Source of the DNA: Pleurocapsaceae cyanobacterium CSU_1_1
GTDB taxonomy: Bacteria; Cyanobacteriota; Cyanobacteriia; Cyanobacteriales; Xenococcaceae
DNA length: 53,427 nucleotides
Assembly (NCBI GenBank): GCA_012034765.1
Contig: JAAUOU010000012.1
Location: 1-53,427 of the forward strand
Reading direction: 5' to 3'
This document shows positions 23,765 through 32,518 of the stretch, one piece after another. The position numbers and the translations under genes were made by a program. The notes under the pieces are model-generated. The model did not search any database and was not told the DNA's origin. It saw nothing but the letters and a program-made list of their open reading frames with translations. The first letter of the stretch is position 1. Each line of letters begins with the position of its first letter.

Positions 23765-23860
23765 ATCTCCGGATAGTAAAGTTATTCGGGGTGAGCCGTC
23801 CAAGTTTAGTGGTAGATACACTGAACTTGGATGTTAAAAGATTAACTTAATTTAAATTAG
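23765..23860 (+). ncRNA. candidate structured RNA with tandem 7-nt-loop hairpins
   Basis: Two strong hairpins lie directly after a promoter-like -10. Hairpin 1 is CTCCGGATA / TATTCGGGG (23767-23775 with 23783-23791), nine pairs including G-U, loop GTAAAGT. Hairpin 2 is CCAAGTTTAGTG / CACTGAACTTGG (23800-23811 with 23819-23830), twelve pairs including one G-U, loop GTAGATA. A small third stem GTTAA-AAGA-TTAAC (23833-23846) and the AT-rich near-palindrome CTTAATTTAAATTAG (23846-23860) follow. No ORF covers it. It matches no RNA family that I recognise. It could be a small RNA or a 5' leader whose gene has been lost. Confidence 0.4.
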
Positions 23861-23970
23861 TCAGAAATTTTTGTCTGTTCTTTGGAATAGAAGCGAGATA
23901 AATCTCAGTAGTAGTGTAGCACGTATCTAAAGTAATAGGTTAATAAATAACCTATATAGAACTTTTATAA

Positions 23971-24141
23971 CACATATATCAAAAAAACAGTATATTATTT
24001 GACTTTTCTGTTTTGAGTGAATTCCGCGATCGCTTAATTGAAGGTAGTAAAGAAAAACAAATCCTAGATAAAATGCTATCTCGATTTGGTGAACTTGGAT
24101 TGCTCAAATCCAGAGGAAAAGCTCGAAACAACTGGTCATGA
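23971..24141 (+). pseudogene. IS1182-family transposase, internal fragment
   Basis: The frame reads FDFSVLSEFRDRLIEG...KQILDKMLSRFGELGLLKSRGKAR and then a TGA. This is the N-terminal segment typical of IS1182-type DDE transposases (FDhSvLSeFR...LLLDkmLeRcqELGLLKaRGkQRTDST). Both ends are missing: an upstream stop lies at 23968, and the DDE catalytic core is absent. About 55 codons remain. No terminal inverted repeats are visible. It is a dead relic marking an old insertion beside the cluster. Confidence 0.75.
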
Positions 24142-24255
24142 AGAATCAGATAAATATATTTATGGTTAATTTAGAATAGTATCTTCGCTTTCTTAGCGTT
24201 TATATAATCAAGCGTCCTCTTATCATTAAATTACTGGCTTTTTGGTAGATACAGC

Positions 24256-24597
24256 CTACTCGATAATATCAACAGCGCGATTTACTCCTTCAGTACGACG
24301 AATAGCTTCTTGCAATTGGATTGCATTTTGTTTGTACGATCGCTCTTTCAACACTCTTGTAATGCTTTCTCGCAGATTATTAGCACTTAGGCTGGATTTA
24401 ACTACTTCTCCTACTCCTGTCCAGGCAATTCTTGCTGCTACTCCTGGTTGATCGTCGGTGATAGGTATAGCTACCATCGGCACGCCATAACTTAATGACT
24501 CTAAGGTTGTATTTAATCCAGCATGGGTTATATTAAGGCTGGCTTTTTGTAAAAGTTCTAATTGAGGAGCATAGTTAGAGCAAAAACGATAACTATT
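24256..24597 (-). pseudogene. UDP-glycosyltransferase (MGT/CrtX type), C-terminal fragment
   Basis: The minus strand reads RFCSNYAPQLELLQKAS..., then the nucleotide-sugar-binding motif HAGLNTTLESLSYGVPM and VAIPITDDQPGVAARIAW, and continues to a natural C-terminus (EAIRRTEGVNRAVDIIE). This is the last 110 or so residues of a macrolide or zeaxanthin-type glucosyltransferase. The N-terminal three quarters are absent. The sequence breaks at about 24597, where a LysR fragment on the other strand begins. No start codon precedes the motif, so it is not functional. Confidence 0.8.
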
Positions 24598-24606
24598 GTT
24601 AAAAAA

Positions 24607-24777
24607 AACAGAATATATAGTGTCTTACCAGATTATCTTTGTCATGAATGGATTACAGAGGGAAAATTAGCACTGATTTTTAAACCTACTAAAGCTGTAA
24701 CCAATCAAATTTTGCTGGCATATCGTAAATCTGAAAGGCAATCTCAACAAACAGCTTTACTGCTCGATCAGTTTTGA
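24607..24777 (+). pseudogene. LysR-type transcriptional regulator, C-terminal fragment
   Basis: The plus strand reads SVLPDYLCHEWITEGKLALIF...KAVTNQILLAYRKSER..., which matches the end of the LysR effector-binding domain (VLPDYL..........LAYRK). Only about 55 residues remain, and the DNA-binding half is missing. It abuts the glycosyltransferase fragment head to head, so one rearrangement or two deletions joined them. The ORF can be read from 24562, but its first 15 codons belong to the other gene's antisense. Confidence 0.65.
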
Positions 24778-24850
24778 TAATTTTTATAGTCTCTTGGTGA
24801 TAAGAAATATGAATTATGAGCAACTATCCAGACCACTTCTCGATAATCAA

Positions 24851-26017
24851 TCACTTGTTTTCAACTAATCGAAACAGGAACAACTGAGTAATCTGTTCAT
24901 CGTTAAAGTTATCATCACTAATTAAAAGCAAACTTTGACTGCCATCGGGTAAACGAGGTCCAATAGTCATTCCTTCAAAGTTATCCAGGTAAATGCCCAA
25001 ATCTTGTAGATTAAATAAAAGTTTTTTACGTAAAGGCTGTATCTGAGCAATGTTACCTTTGAGACTCTCAATCTTCGTCGTATCAGTGGCATTCCCAATT
25101 ACTACCTGAAAGATTTTTGCTCCTGCACCAGTAAAACCATAAGTTCTTTCCAGGCTAAGAAAATAGCCTTCTGTTGGTAGTGCTAGAAGTTCAGTTAGTC
25201 CATTGGAAATAGTTTCAACGGGAGCAGAATCGAGTAGGTACAAATGTTCGGCAACAATTATCGGCTTACCAACAGGATTAACTACGTAGTGCAGAAAGCG
25301 GCTTCTGACTCTTTCTTCTGGATCTGAGGATGGAGATTGATCTTGCCGTAATGCTGATTCGGTAGCGGTAAAGACGCGAAAGGGATCTTGGGGTAATCCT
25401 GTACGATTGATGGTTAAAGGTTCAAACGAGAGGTTTTCTTGGATTCCTTGAGATTTTTCATTAACTAAATAGCGCGGTGGTAGAGGTAAATCCGACAGTT
25501 TTTTACCAGTTGCTGGTTCGTATTCGGCAATGAAGGGCAAGATATTTTTAGTGGGATTGCCTTCGCTGGAGATAAAAATAGTATTTCTAGGGGAGAGAGC
25601 TAATCCTTCTGGATCGATCTTGTCTGTGAGATATTGCTTGCCATTTTCATCAAGCAATATAGTTACCTTCTCTGGCTTAAAGCTAGCGATTTGAATTTGC
25701 TGATTACTTTGCTGGACTTTTAATTTGAAGGTATAAAAACGAGCGGGAGAACGCTTACCCCGATCATCGGAGAGGACATAGAATAAATCTTGTTCACGAT
25801 TATAGGCGATCGCCGATAATCCCCCAACAACTGTATCCTGAAATTCTTCTTTGGGGATTTCATACTGATCGACAAACTCTAAAGAAAAGTCGCGAAACAT
25901 TCTTTCCTCAGCAGTTACCCTTTGAGGTAAGCTACAGGCGCTAAGAGTCAAGAGGGTGAAGATCAGCAACCAGAAGCAGAAAAATTTAGAATAAAACCCA
26001 ACTAAGCGATCGCTCAC
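24851..26017 (-). CDS. esterase-like activity of phytase family lipoprotein (PF13449-like)
   Basis: 388 residues. The N-terminus has a signal peptide with lipobox (FTLLTLSACS, Cys about 28), so a lipid-anchored envelope protein is expected. The body carries the motifs of phytase-like beta-propellers: GGLSAIAYN, FYVLSDDRG, DPEGLALSPRNTIFISSEG, FTATESAL, YFLSLERTYG and DNFEGMTIGP..LLLISDDN. Family members are annotated as phytase or esterase-like, and their true substrates are mostly untested. The gene is followed at short distance by none on the same strand. The upstream neighbour (26059) is only 41 bases away and may be cotranscribed. Confidence 0.85.
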   Translation of the reverse strand: MSDRLVGFYSKFFCFWLLIFTLLTLSACSLPQRVTAEERMFRDFSLEFVDQYEIPKEEFQDTVVGGLSAIAYNREQDLFYVLSDDRGKRSPARFYTFKLKVQQSNQQIQIASFKPEKVTILLDENGKQYLTDKIDPEGLALSPRNTIFISSEGNPTKNILPFIAEYEPATGKKLSDLPLPPRYLVNEKSQGIQENLSFEPLTINRTGLPQDPFRVFTATESALRQDQSPSSDPEERVRSRFLHYVVNPVGKPIIVAEHLYLLDSAPVETISNGLTELLALPTEGYFLSLERTYGFTGAGAKIFQVVIGNATDTTKIESLKGNIAQIQPLRKKLLFNLQDLGIYLDNFEGMTIGPRLPDGSQSLLLISDDNFNDEQITQLFLFRLVENK

Positions 26018-26058
26018 GTTTTTTAATTTGAAAACCTACAGTATTTAATCTATCAGGA

Positions 26059-26394
26059 TCAGGAAGACAGAAGTTTAGCCGAAAGTAACTGCGCTTCTTG
26101 ACGATAAGCTACCGCGAGTAAATTTACAGCCAGACAGGTTGAGCCTAGACCAAACAAAATAAAGGTAACTGGGGTAATGATGCCGATCATAAACCAGGTG
26201 GAGACATGAAGAAATAAAGCGATCGCCAGTACTGAGGCAATTCCTCTTGACCAACGCATTTTAGTCAGAGATTGACCTGTAGCTACCAAAACTAGGGTTG
26301 TAATCGTAGTAAGTAAATTAGCTGGGACGAGAAATGAACAAATCGCCACACAGTTTTGGCGTGAAAATTCAAACAGAGGTTGAAAATCAAACAT
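26059..26394 (-). CDS. small integral membrane protein, unknown
   Basis: 111 residues with three likely membrane helices: about 15-40 (VAICSFLVPANLLTTITTLV), 50-70 (GIASVLAIALFLHVSTWF) and 72-95 (IGIITPVTFILFGLGSTCLAVNL). A short charged tail (YRQEAQLLSAK) follows. I do not recognise the family and see no catalytic motif. The ATG at 26394 has no strong ribosome-binding site. It lies just upstream of, and in line with, the phytase-like lipoprotein gene, so a shared transcript is possible. The composition matches its neighbours, so it is likely a real gene. Confidence 0.7.
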   Translation of the reverse strand: MFDFQPLFEFSRQNCVAICSFLVPANLLTTITTLVLVATGQSLTKMRWSRGIASVLAIALFLHVSTWFMIGIITPVTFILFGLGSTCLAVNLLAVAYRQEAQLLSAKLLSS

Positions 26395-26642
26395 GAAGAT
26401 CCTTTAATCTGGCTGATTATTTAGCTGTATCTCTTTATATTAAATACCCTAATTGTCTTGAAAGTCTTCTCTCTCCAGGCTGATTGTCAATTACTGTAAC
26501 TTCAACGGCTAGTTTTTTTAGCTATATTTGCTGATATGTTTGAGCTTTTTTGGGGAAATATATGATTAGTTCCCTAATTTGTTTTGAATAGTACCTTGAT
26601 TTATAAAATTAAATTATAGATTGTAATGGGTAAAAATTCTTA

Positions 26643-27404
26643 ATGGCTGAAAGGGTTCAAAAGGTTTTGTCTCAGTGGGGAATTGCCTCACGGCGCAAAG
26701 CAGAAAAAATGATCGTAGCAGGTAGGGTTAGCATCAATAATCAAATAGCAAAATTAGGCGATCGCGTCGATCTAACACAAGATAGTTTGCAAGTAGATGG
26801 CAAAGAAGTCCGACAGACTCATCGCCCTCAACTTCTATATCTGCTGTTACACAAACCAGTAGGAGTGGTTTCTACCTGTGATGATCCGCAAAAACGTACC
26901 ACCGTAATCGATCTATTGCCTAAAGAGCTAAGTCAAGGATCGGGAATTCATCCCGTTGGTAGATTGGATTTTGCCTCTAGTGGGGCTTTGATCCTAACTA
27001 ACGATGGTGAACTAACGCTGGGTTTGACCCATCCTCGATATCATCTACCCAAAACCTATTTAGTTAAGTTAAATCGCTCGTTGAGTAGAAAAGATTTGAC
27101 TTATTGGCGATCGGGAATAGTTTTAGATCACCAAAAGACCCTACCTGCCAAAATCAATTTTGCTGAGTCTGATCCGACAGGAAAAACTCTGGAAATAGTC
27201 TTAACTGAAGGCAGAAATCGACAAATACGTCGTGTAGCTCAACAGCTAGGCTATGAAGTAACTGAGTTACATCGTGTGGCAATTGGTTCAATTACCTTAA
27301 ACATATCTCATGGCTCAAAACTTTCTCCAAGCAAGTATCGACATTTGCAAAAAACTGAACTTAACTTTTTAAGAGATTCTTTTAACCTAAATTGCCCAAA
27401 TTAA
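26643..27404 (+). CDS. rluB: rRNA pseudouridine synthase, RsuA/RluB family
   Basis: 253 residues. An S4 RNA-binding domain (residues 1-60: ERVQKVLSQWGIASRRKAEKMI, AGRVSINNQ) is followed by the synthase domain. The catalytic motif is HPVGRLDFASSGALILTNDG, whose Asp attacks the uridine. LLHKPVGVVSTC and EGRNRQIRRV are the other family signatures. It modifies a uridine of 23S (RluB) or 16S (RsuA) rRNA; the S4 domain and length fit both. It is followed 24 bases on by the RodZ-like gene, so they are probably cotranscribed. Confidence 0.9.
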   Translation: MAERVQKVLSQWGIASRRKAEKMIVAGRVSINNQIAKLGDRVDLTQDSLQVDGKEVRQTHRPQLLYLLLHKPVGVVSTCDDPQKRTTVIDLLPKELSQGSGIHPVGRLDFASSGALILTNDGELTLGLTHPRYHLPKTYLVKLNRSLSRKDLTYWRSGIVLDHQKTLPAKINFAESDPTGKTLEIVLTEGRNRQIRRVAQQLGYEVTELHRVAIGSITLNISHGSKLSPSKYRHLQKTELNFLRDSFNLNCPN

Positions 27405-27428
27405 CTGCACAGCCAGGGAGCGCAGTAT

Positions 27429-28199
27429 ATGAATATACATAATTTAACTACTGAACAACAACAACAGCTAAAAGATATTGGTACTAACCTCAATCAAATT
27501 AGAGTAGCACAGAATATTTCTTTGGATACTGTTTCGCAGCAGACGCTGATTTCTCAACGGTTATTAAAGGCAATTGAAGCAGGAGACATTACAGAATTAC
27601 CCGAAGCCTTTTACATTCAAGCTTTGGTGAGGAAGTATGCTCAAGCTATTGGCGCAAAAGATGTTCATTTTGATCTAGAATCAGATAATTCTTCTACAGC
27701 TACTCATTCAGCTCAAAAACACCGTCGTCAATACTGGTTTAATTTTCAGTTGCGATCGCTTCATCTATATTTACTCTATATTCTACTGGTACTTGTCTCT
27801 GTTACAGGCATCACGACTTTGGTAGAACGCCCCGTAATTGTTAATCAAGCTTCAGTAGACAATCCAATTTTGGCACCTGAAAGTAAAGAGTCGAAAAGTA
27901 CCCCTCAAGTTAGTCGGCCAAAAGCTGCTCCTCAATTTGTTTCGCAATCGAGTAATTCGGCAACAGTCAGCGTGGGCATTAACCTACAAGAGCGTTGCTG
28001 GCTCAAGGTGATGGTGGATGATCGGGTGGCTTTTGAAGGAGTTCTTCCCGCAGGTACTAAACGTCAGTGGAGTGGCAAAAAAGAAGTGACAATTCGGGCG
28101 GGGAATGCAGGAGGAGTGGCGATCAGCTTTAACAATCAACAGCAGCAGGTTTTAGGTGCGCCAGGACAGGTGGAAGAGGTTACCTATACGGTTAATTAG
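27429..28199 (+). CDS. RodZ-like helix-turn-helix membrane protein
   Basis: 256 residues. The N-terminal HTH_25 domain (about 12-80) has IGTNLNQIRVAQNISLDTVSQQT and FYIQALVRKYAQAIG. A basic stretch (HRRQYWF) precedes a single membrane helix (about 112-132, LYLLYILLVLVSVTGITTLV). A low-complexity Pro/Ser linker and a C-terminal DUF4115 domain (ERCWLKVMVDDRVAFEGVLPAG...) follow. RodZ links the MreB cytoskeleton to the membrane and shapes the cell. Cyanobacterial relatives have this layout. A good Shine-Dalgarno-like GGAGCG lies before the ATG. Confidence 0.85.
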   Translation: MNIHNLTTEQQQQLKDIGTNLNQIRVAQNISLDTVSQQTLISQRLLKAIEAGDITELPEAFYIQALVRKYAQAIGAKDVHFDLESDNSSTATHSAQKHRRQYWFNFQLRSLHLYLLYILLVLVSVTGITTLVERPVIVNQASVDNPILAPESKESKSTPQVSRPKAAPQFVSQSSNSATVSVGINLQERCWLKVMVDDRVAFEGVLPAGTKRQWSGKKEVTIRAGNAGGVAISFNNQQQQVLGAPGQVEEVTYTVN

Positions 28200-28344
28200 G
28201 GTTAATTACAGCCGTTTTCAGTTGGTTAGCTTTTAGCTAGCGAAATATTAAATTGTCCATGTAAACTTTAGCTGTTGTCCAATAACTGATTATCATTATT
28301 TATTCTAGGGATATTCTGGGGTATGAATAGATAGATCAATAATT

Positions 28345-30314
28345 ATGAATACAGCATCTAAGGCGATCGCGAAGGACGCGCTAGCTAATCCTTTAGGACT
28401 AGCCGACGGCATTGCTTTTGACTATATGAATCTCGGTTCTTTACCTGAAGTTTGGCGATTAACTGCGGATAAGTTCGGCGATACGATTGCCTTACAAGAT
28501 CCTCATGCTAAACCAGAAGTAGCAATTAGTTATCGGGATTTAGTCACGCAGATTGAACAGTTTGCCTCTGGACTACAAGCTTTAGGAATCCAGCCTCAAG
28601 CCAAAATAGCCCTGTTTGCTGATAATAGTCCCCGTTGGTTTATTGCTGACCAAGGAATTATGACATCAGGAGCAGTTGATGTAGTGCGTTCTGCCAGCGC
28701 AGATTCACAAGAATTGGCATATATTTTGGACAACAGCGACAGTACGGCTTTAGTAGTTGAAAATTTTAAGACTTTAAGCAAACTGAGTTCAAACCTAGAC
28801 AATTTACCAATTGATTTAATAGTTGTGTTGAGTGATGAAATTCCCGAAGATTCTCAAATCAAAACCCTCAATTATCAACAGTTAATGACATTGGGGCAAA
28901 ATAATCAACTCCAGCCTGTAGAGCAGAGTAAAGATACTCTTGCCACTTTGCTTTATACTTCTGGGACAACGGGTAAACCGAAAGGGGTAATGCTAACTCA
29001 CGGTAATCTGTTACATCAGGTTAATTACGTCAAAACAGTTTTTCAACCCCAACCAGGTGATACGATTCTTTCAATTCTGCCAAGCTGGCACGCTTATGAA
29101 CGAGCAGCAGAATATTTCTTTTTATCTCAGGGGGCAACTCAGGTCTACACTTCAATTCGCTATTTTAAGCAGGATCTTAAACAGTTTCAGCCAACGTATA
29201 TGGTAGGAGTACCTCGTCTGTGGGAATCTCTTTATCAGGGGGTACAAAAGCAATTAAATGAACAGTCCTCCTCACAGCAAAAGCTGGTTAAATTTTTTCT
29301 TCAACAGTCAGAGCGCTATATTATGGCGCAGAGAATTGCTAATAACACCAGTTTAGAACATTTTAACGCCACGACAGGGGCAAGAGCGATCGCCAAGCTC
29401 AAAGCAGCTTCTCTCTATCCTGTTCATGCTCTGGCGGATAAGCTGGTATATCGTAAAATTCGCGCGGGAATCGGCAATATCAAGGCTGTATGTAGTGGTG
29501 GTGGCTCATTAGCAAAATATCTTGATGATTTTTATCAAACCGTTAATATCGATGTTTTTGTTGGTTATGGATTGACAGAAACCTCCCCCATTACCAATGC
29601 TCGTACTCCTCATCATAACGTGCGCGGTTCGGCAGGTAGACCTTTACCCGAAACTGAAATCAAAATAGTCGATCCTCAGACTAGAAAAGATTTGCCTCAA
29701 GGAGAACGAGGATTAGTTTTAATTCGCGGTAGTCAAGTGATGCAGGGCTACTATCAAAATCCAGAAGCTACAGCAAAAGCCATTGATCCTGAAGGCTGGT
29801 TTGACAGCGGAGATTTAGGCTGGTTGACTCCTGATGGTGACTTGGTGTTGACGGGTAGAGCTAAGGATACGATTGTGTTAACCAATGGTGAAAACATTGA
29901 ACCTCAACCCATTGAAGATGCCTGTGTTCGGAGTATCTATATTGACCAAATTATGTTAGTTGGTCAGGATCGACGAGCATTGGGTGCGCTAATTGTCCCC
30001 AACCTAGAAACTCTCAAGCAATGGGTTGCCGAGCAAAATCTCAACCTTAAGCTACCTGAACTCAATAGTTCTGCTGAATCGGTCGCTAAAAGCGATCTTA
30101 ACGACAAAGCAATAATTAATCTATATCGTAATGAACTAAATCGAGAGGTTCAAAATCGTCCTGGCTATCGTGCAGATGATCGCATTGCTGATTTTCGTTT
30201 TGTTACCGAACCTTTTTCTCAGGAAATGGTACGATGACCCAAACTTTTAAAGTTAAACGTCCTCAGATTATGGATAGATATCAGTCTTTAGTTAACGAAA
30301 TGTTTGCTGACTAA
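28345..30314 (+). CDS. long-chain acyl-CoA/acyl-ACP synthetase, frameshifted near the 3' end
   Basis: AMP-forming synthetase of about 656 residues, of the Slr1609/FadD type. Motifs: LLYTSGTTGKPKGVMLTHGN, the long-chain insert between them and GYGLTETSP, GWFDSGDLG, TGRAKDTIVLTNGENIEPQ. It activates free fatty acids. The literal frame stops at 30237 (..FSQEMVR). The family's normal C-terminus, TQTFKVKRPQIMDRYQSLVNEMF, is in the next frame and stops at 30314. Restoring one A to the AAA run at 30224-30226 gives FSQENGTMTQTF, a perfect join. Residues about 7-22 are encoded by a dispersed palindromic repeat. It may be an assembly indel, a real truncation or a programmed shift. Confidence 0.88.
28384..28404. 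repeat. palindromic repeat within the synthetase 5' end
   Basis: GCTAATCC-TTTA-GGACTAGC, an imperfect stem-loop downstream of GCGATCGCGAAGGACGCG. It shares GCTAATCCTTTAGG with the element at 9604-9617. It is translated as part of a variable N-terminus (AKDALANPLGLADG). Confidence 0.5.
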
Positions 30315-30511
30315 TCTGTCTGTGAGCTGGCAAATTAATCTTTTCCTGGTCTTGAGCTAAATTAATCAAGCCATAAAATTCTTCAAACTTAGGTTTTATG
30401 AGCTAAAACTAAAAAGATTAAAAATTCAGGGAAAAATCTATCACCCTAGACAACAACCTGTAATCTTTAAGCTGCAATCAAAATTGAGATTTATATCAAG
30501 GAGCCGAAATT

Positions 30512-30958
30512 ATGGATTATTCTAACGCTAGTCTGCTATTAAAACGACCAGTAACTGTTAAAGCTATTGTCACGGCTCAATGGAAAGAAGAAGTAACTCA
30601 GCAACTGCAACAACAGGTTGCTGGGTTAGATCAGCAGATGCAGCAGCTCGAAATGCAGGGCAAAAGAACTATTGAAGAAATTACCAAGCAAGCAGGGGCT
30701 GCAAATCCCCAGGTGCAAAAACAAACAGAAAACATTCAAGGACAGGTGAACCAGAAAAAAGCCGAGATGCTAGAGAAAAAAAATCAGTTTCTTCAGCAGC
30801 TACAGCAAATTCAGCTTTTAGAGTTAGATCAAGAAGTTGTACAGGCACAAATGGAAAGCTTTTTTCGTTTGGAACAGGGAGATAATCTCGTTAAAAAACT
30901 AAATGTGGAAGTCGTGTTGAGAGATGGAGTAGTCGAAGAAATTCGTGGTGAAGTATAA
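30512..30958 (+). CDS. YlqD family protein
   Basis: 148 residues with the YlqD pattern: a short N-terminal strand (LLLKRPVTVKAIVTAQWKEEV), a long Gln-rich coiled coil (about 25-105, QLQQQVAGLDQQMQQLEMQG...QKKAEMLEKKNQFLQQLQQIQ), and a C-terminal beta domain (NLVKKLNVEVVLRDGVVEEIRGE). YlqD is conserved in Firmicutes and cyanobacteria, and its function is not established. A strong Shine-Dalgarno AAGGAG precedes the ATG. It stands alone between the acyl-CoA synthetase and the sugar kinase. The 197 bases upstream show nothing else. Confidence 0.85.
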   Translation: MDYSNASLLLKRPVTVKAIVTAQWKEEVTQQLQQQVAGLDQQMQQLEMQGKRTIEEITKQAGAANPQVQKQTENIQGQVNQKKAEMLEKKNQFLQQLQQIQLLELDQEVVQAQMESFFRLEQGDNLVKKLNVEVVLRDGVVEEIRGEV

Positions 30959-31103
30959 GTTTTTTAGTCAACCGTTGCTTTATGAAACAATTGCTAAAGT
31001 GATAACATCAAAAAATATAAACCTTCTTAAAGATTGTTGTGCTTGGGAAACGATACCCTGAAAATTAGAAGTATAAGAAGTTCGTATGTATTGAGGAAGC
31101 AAG

Positions 31104-32114
31104 TTGAACAATAAAGCGATCGCCCATCGTCATGCTAAAGTTATTTGCTTGGGGGAAATATTATTTGATTGTCTTGCTGATGAATTAGGCAAGTCTGTAT
31201 CAGAAGTTACGTCTTGGACTTCTTACCCAGGAGGCGCTCCTGCTAACGTTGCTAGTGCTTTGACCAAATTAGGTACTCCCTCAGCATTTATTGGCTGTGT
31301 TGGTAAAGACGCTCCTGGGAAAGAGCTAGTTCAGCTCTTGAATTCGATTGGAGTTGATGTCTCTGGCGTTCAATACACCGAACAAGCCCCGACTAGACAA
31401 GTTTATGTTACTCGTACGGCTGAGGGCGATCGCACTTTTGCTGGCTTTGGTAAACAACCTGCCGATCGCTTTGCCGATGCCTATCTTCAGGCTGATTTGC
31501 TGCCTACAGAATTATTTTTGGAAGCAGAATATCTGGTAATTGGAACTCTTGAACTAGCTTATCCTCACAGTAGAGCTGCTGTATTTCGCGCTCTGGAATT
31601 AGCCGAAGAATATCATTTAAAGATTATTGTCGACGTTAATTGGCGTTCGATGTTTTGGCTGGATGAACAAGAAGCCTTACCCCTAATTGAACAACTTTTG
31701 TCGTATGTGGACTTTATCAAGTTGGCAGAAGAAGAAGCTAGATGGTTATTTGAGACTGCCGATGCTGGAGCAATTTTTTATCGTCTTGGTTCTGTTGAAG
31801 GTGTTTTAGTAAGTAACGGGGCTGCTCAAGTGAGCTATTGCCTCGGCGAAAATGAAGGGAGAGTTAGCCCCTTCCCTGTGGAAGTTCAAGATACTACTGG
31901 GGCAGGAGATGCCTTTCTAGCTGGCTTTATTCACCAGCTAGAAAAGCGAGGAATACAAGAGTTATCTAACCCTCAAGTGGCGGAGAGTATGATTAAATAT
32001 GCCTGTGCGGTAGGTGGTTTAACTACGACTAAATTGGGAGCGATCGCAGCTCAACCAAGTCCTCAATCAGTTCAAGCTTTACTCAAAAAATTTGAGCTTC
32101 ACGACCAATTTTAA
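31104..32114 (+). CDS. PfkB-family carbohydrate kinase, probable fructokinase
   Basis: A 336-residue ribokinase-fold enzyme. The N-terminal signature YPGGAPANVASALTKLG...FIGCVGKDAPGKEL is followed by the C-terminal PfkB signature DTTGAGDAFLAGF, whose Asp is the catalytic base. NWRSMFW and the FIKLAEEEARWLF segment suit fructokinases. It phosphorylates a sugar, most likely fructose, with ATP. The start is TTG 31104, supported by GAGGAAG just upstream. It ends about 100 bases before the riboswitch promoter. Fructose produced by the neutral invertase at 48452 would be a fitting substrate, but the genes are far apart. Confidence 0.87.
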   Translation: MNNKAIAHRHAKVICLGEILFDCLADELGKSVSEVTSWTSYPGGAPANVASALTKLGTPSAFIGCVGKDAPGKELVQLLNSIGVDVSGVQYTEQAPTRQVYVTRTAEGDRTFAGFGKQPADRFADAYLQADLLPTELFLEAEYLVIGTLELAYPHSRAAVFRALELAEEYHLKIIVDVNWRSMFWLDEQEALPLIEQLLSYVDFIKLAEEEARWLFETADAGAIFYRLGSVEGVLVSNGAAQVSYCLGENEGRVSPFPVEVQDTTGAGDAFLAGFIHQLEKRGIQELSNPQVAESMIKYACAVGGLTTTKLGAIAAQPSPQSVQALLKKFELHDQF

Positions 32115-32214
32115 TAGTTTTTAGCCGTTAACCATTACGCCGTAAGCTGTGATTAAAAAGCAAAATTTGTGCTGACAAAAAATATTTCCAACGCACAAAA
32201 AACTCATTTGATGC

Positions 32215-32220
32215 TATAAT
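32215..32220 (+). promoter_or_regulatory. -10 element of the riboswitch transcript
   Basis: A consensus TATAAT lies about 25 bases before the first paired bases of the ydaO riboswitch, giving a start near 32227. No good -35 hexamer is visible. Confidence 0.55.
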
Positions 32221-32244
32221 TCCTAGACAAATAAATATAGAGTT

Positions 32245-32375
32245 CAGTCGGCCTAGTTTTGTAGTGAAATACAAAAGCGGGGAAACCAAATCTTGGGGCT
32301 TATTTCTACGGAAAATAGAAATGGACATCTCTCAGTCCTAGCCCGTCAGCTAACCTCGTCGGCATTGAGGGGAGA
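32245..32375 (+). promoter_or_regulatory. c-di-AMP riboswitch (ydaO-yuaA class)
   Basis: The conserved elements of the ydaO motif appear in order: GCGGGGAAACCAAA (32277-32290), TTGGGGCTTAT (32293-32303), a variable stem, then CCGTCAGCTAACCTCGT (32343-32359) with CGGC, and the closing GAGGGGAGA. These match the Bacillus ydaO aptamer block by block as I recall it. The class binds c-di-AMP and usually turns off genes for K+ or osmolyte transport and cell-wall enzymes. Downstream on the same strand are a broken small gene (32519) and an ArsB/NhaD permease (32937), followed by a cation/proton antiporter. I see no sure terminator helix between, so the switching mechanism is unclear. Confidence 0.88.
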
Positions 32376-32518
32376 TTGAAGAAGCAATATTCATCAATAG
32401 TATTGTTTTTATCACAATCCTTCGTTACTAACTGCTCTTTACAAAGGGTAGCGATCGTCAGTGTTTTTTACATAGGCGATCGCTACTACACAACTAGTTA
32501 ATAAGGAGGCTAATCATT

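Noticed and set aside
23791-23800. GTGAGCCGT as a possible group II intron domain V strand
   Set aside because: The complementary ACGGTTC strand is absent, and there is no reverse transcriptase or intron 5' GTGCG end nearby.
32128-32328. A minus-strand ORF over the riboswitch
   Set aside because: It overlaps the highly conserved aptamer and shows no protein-like pattern.
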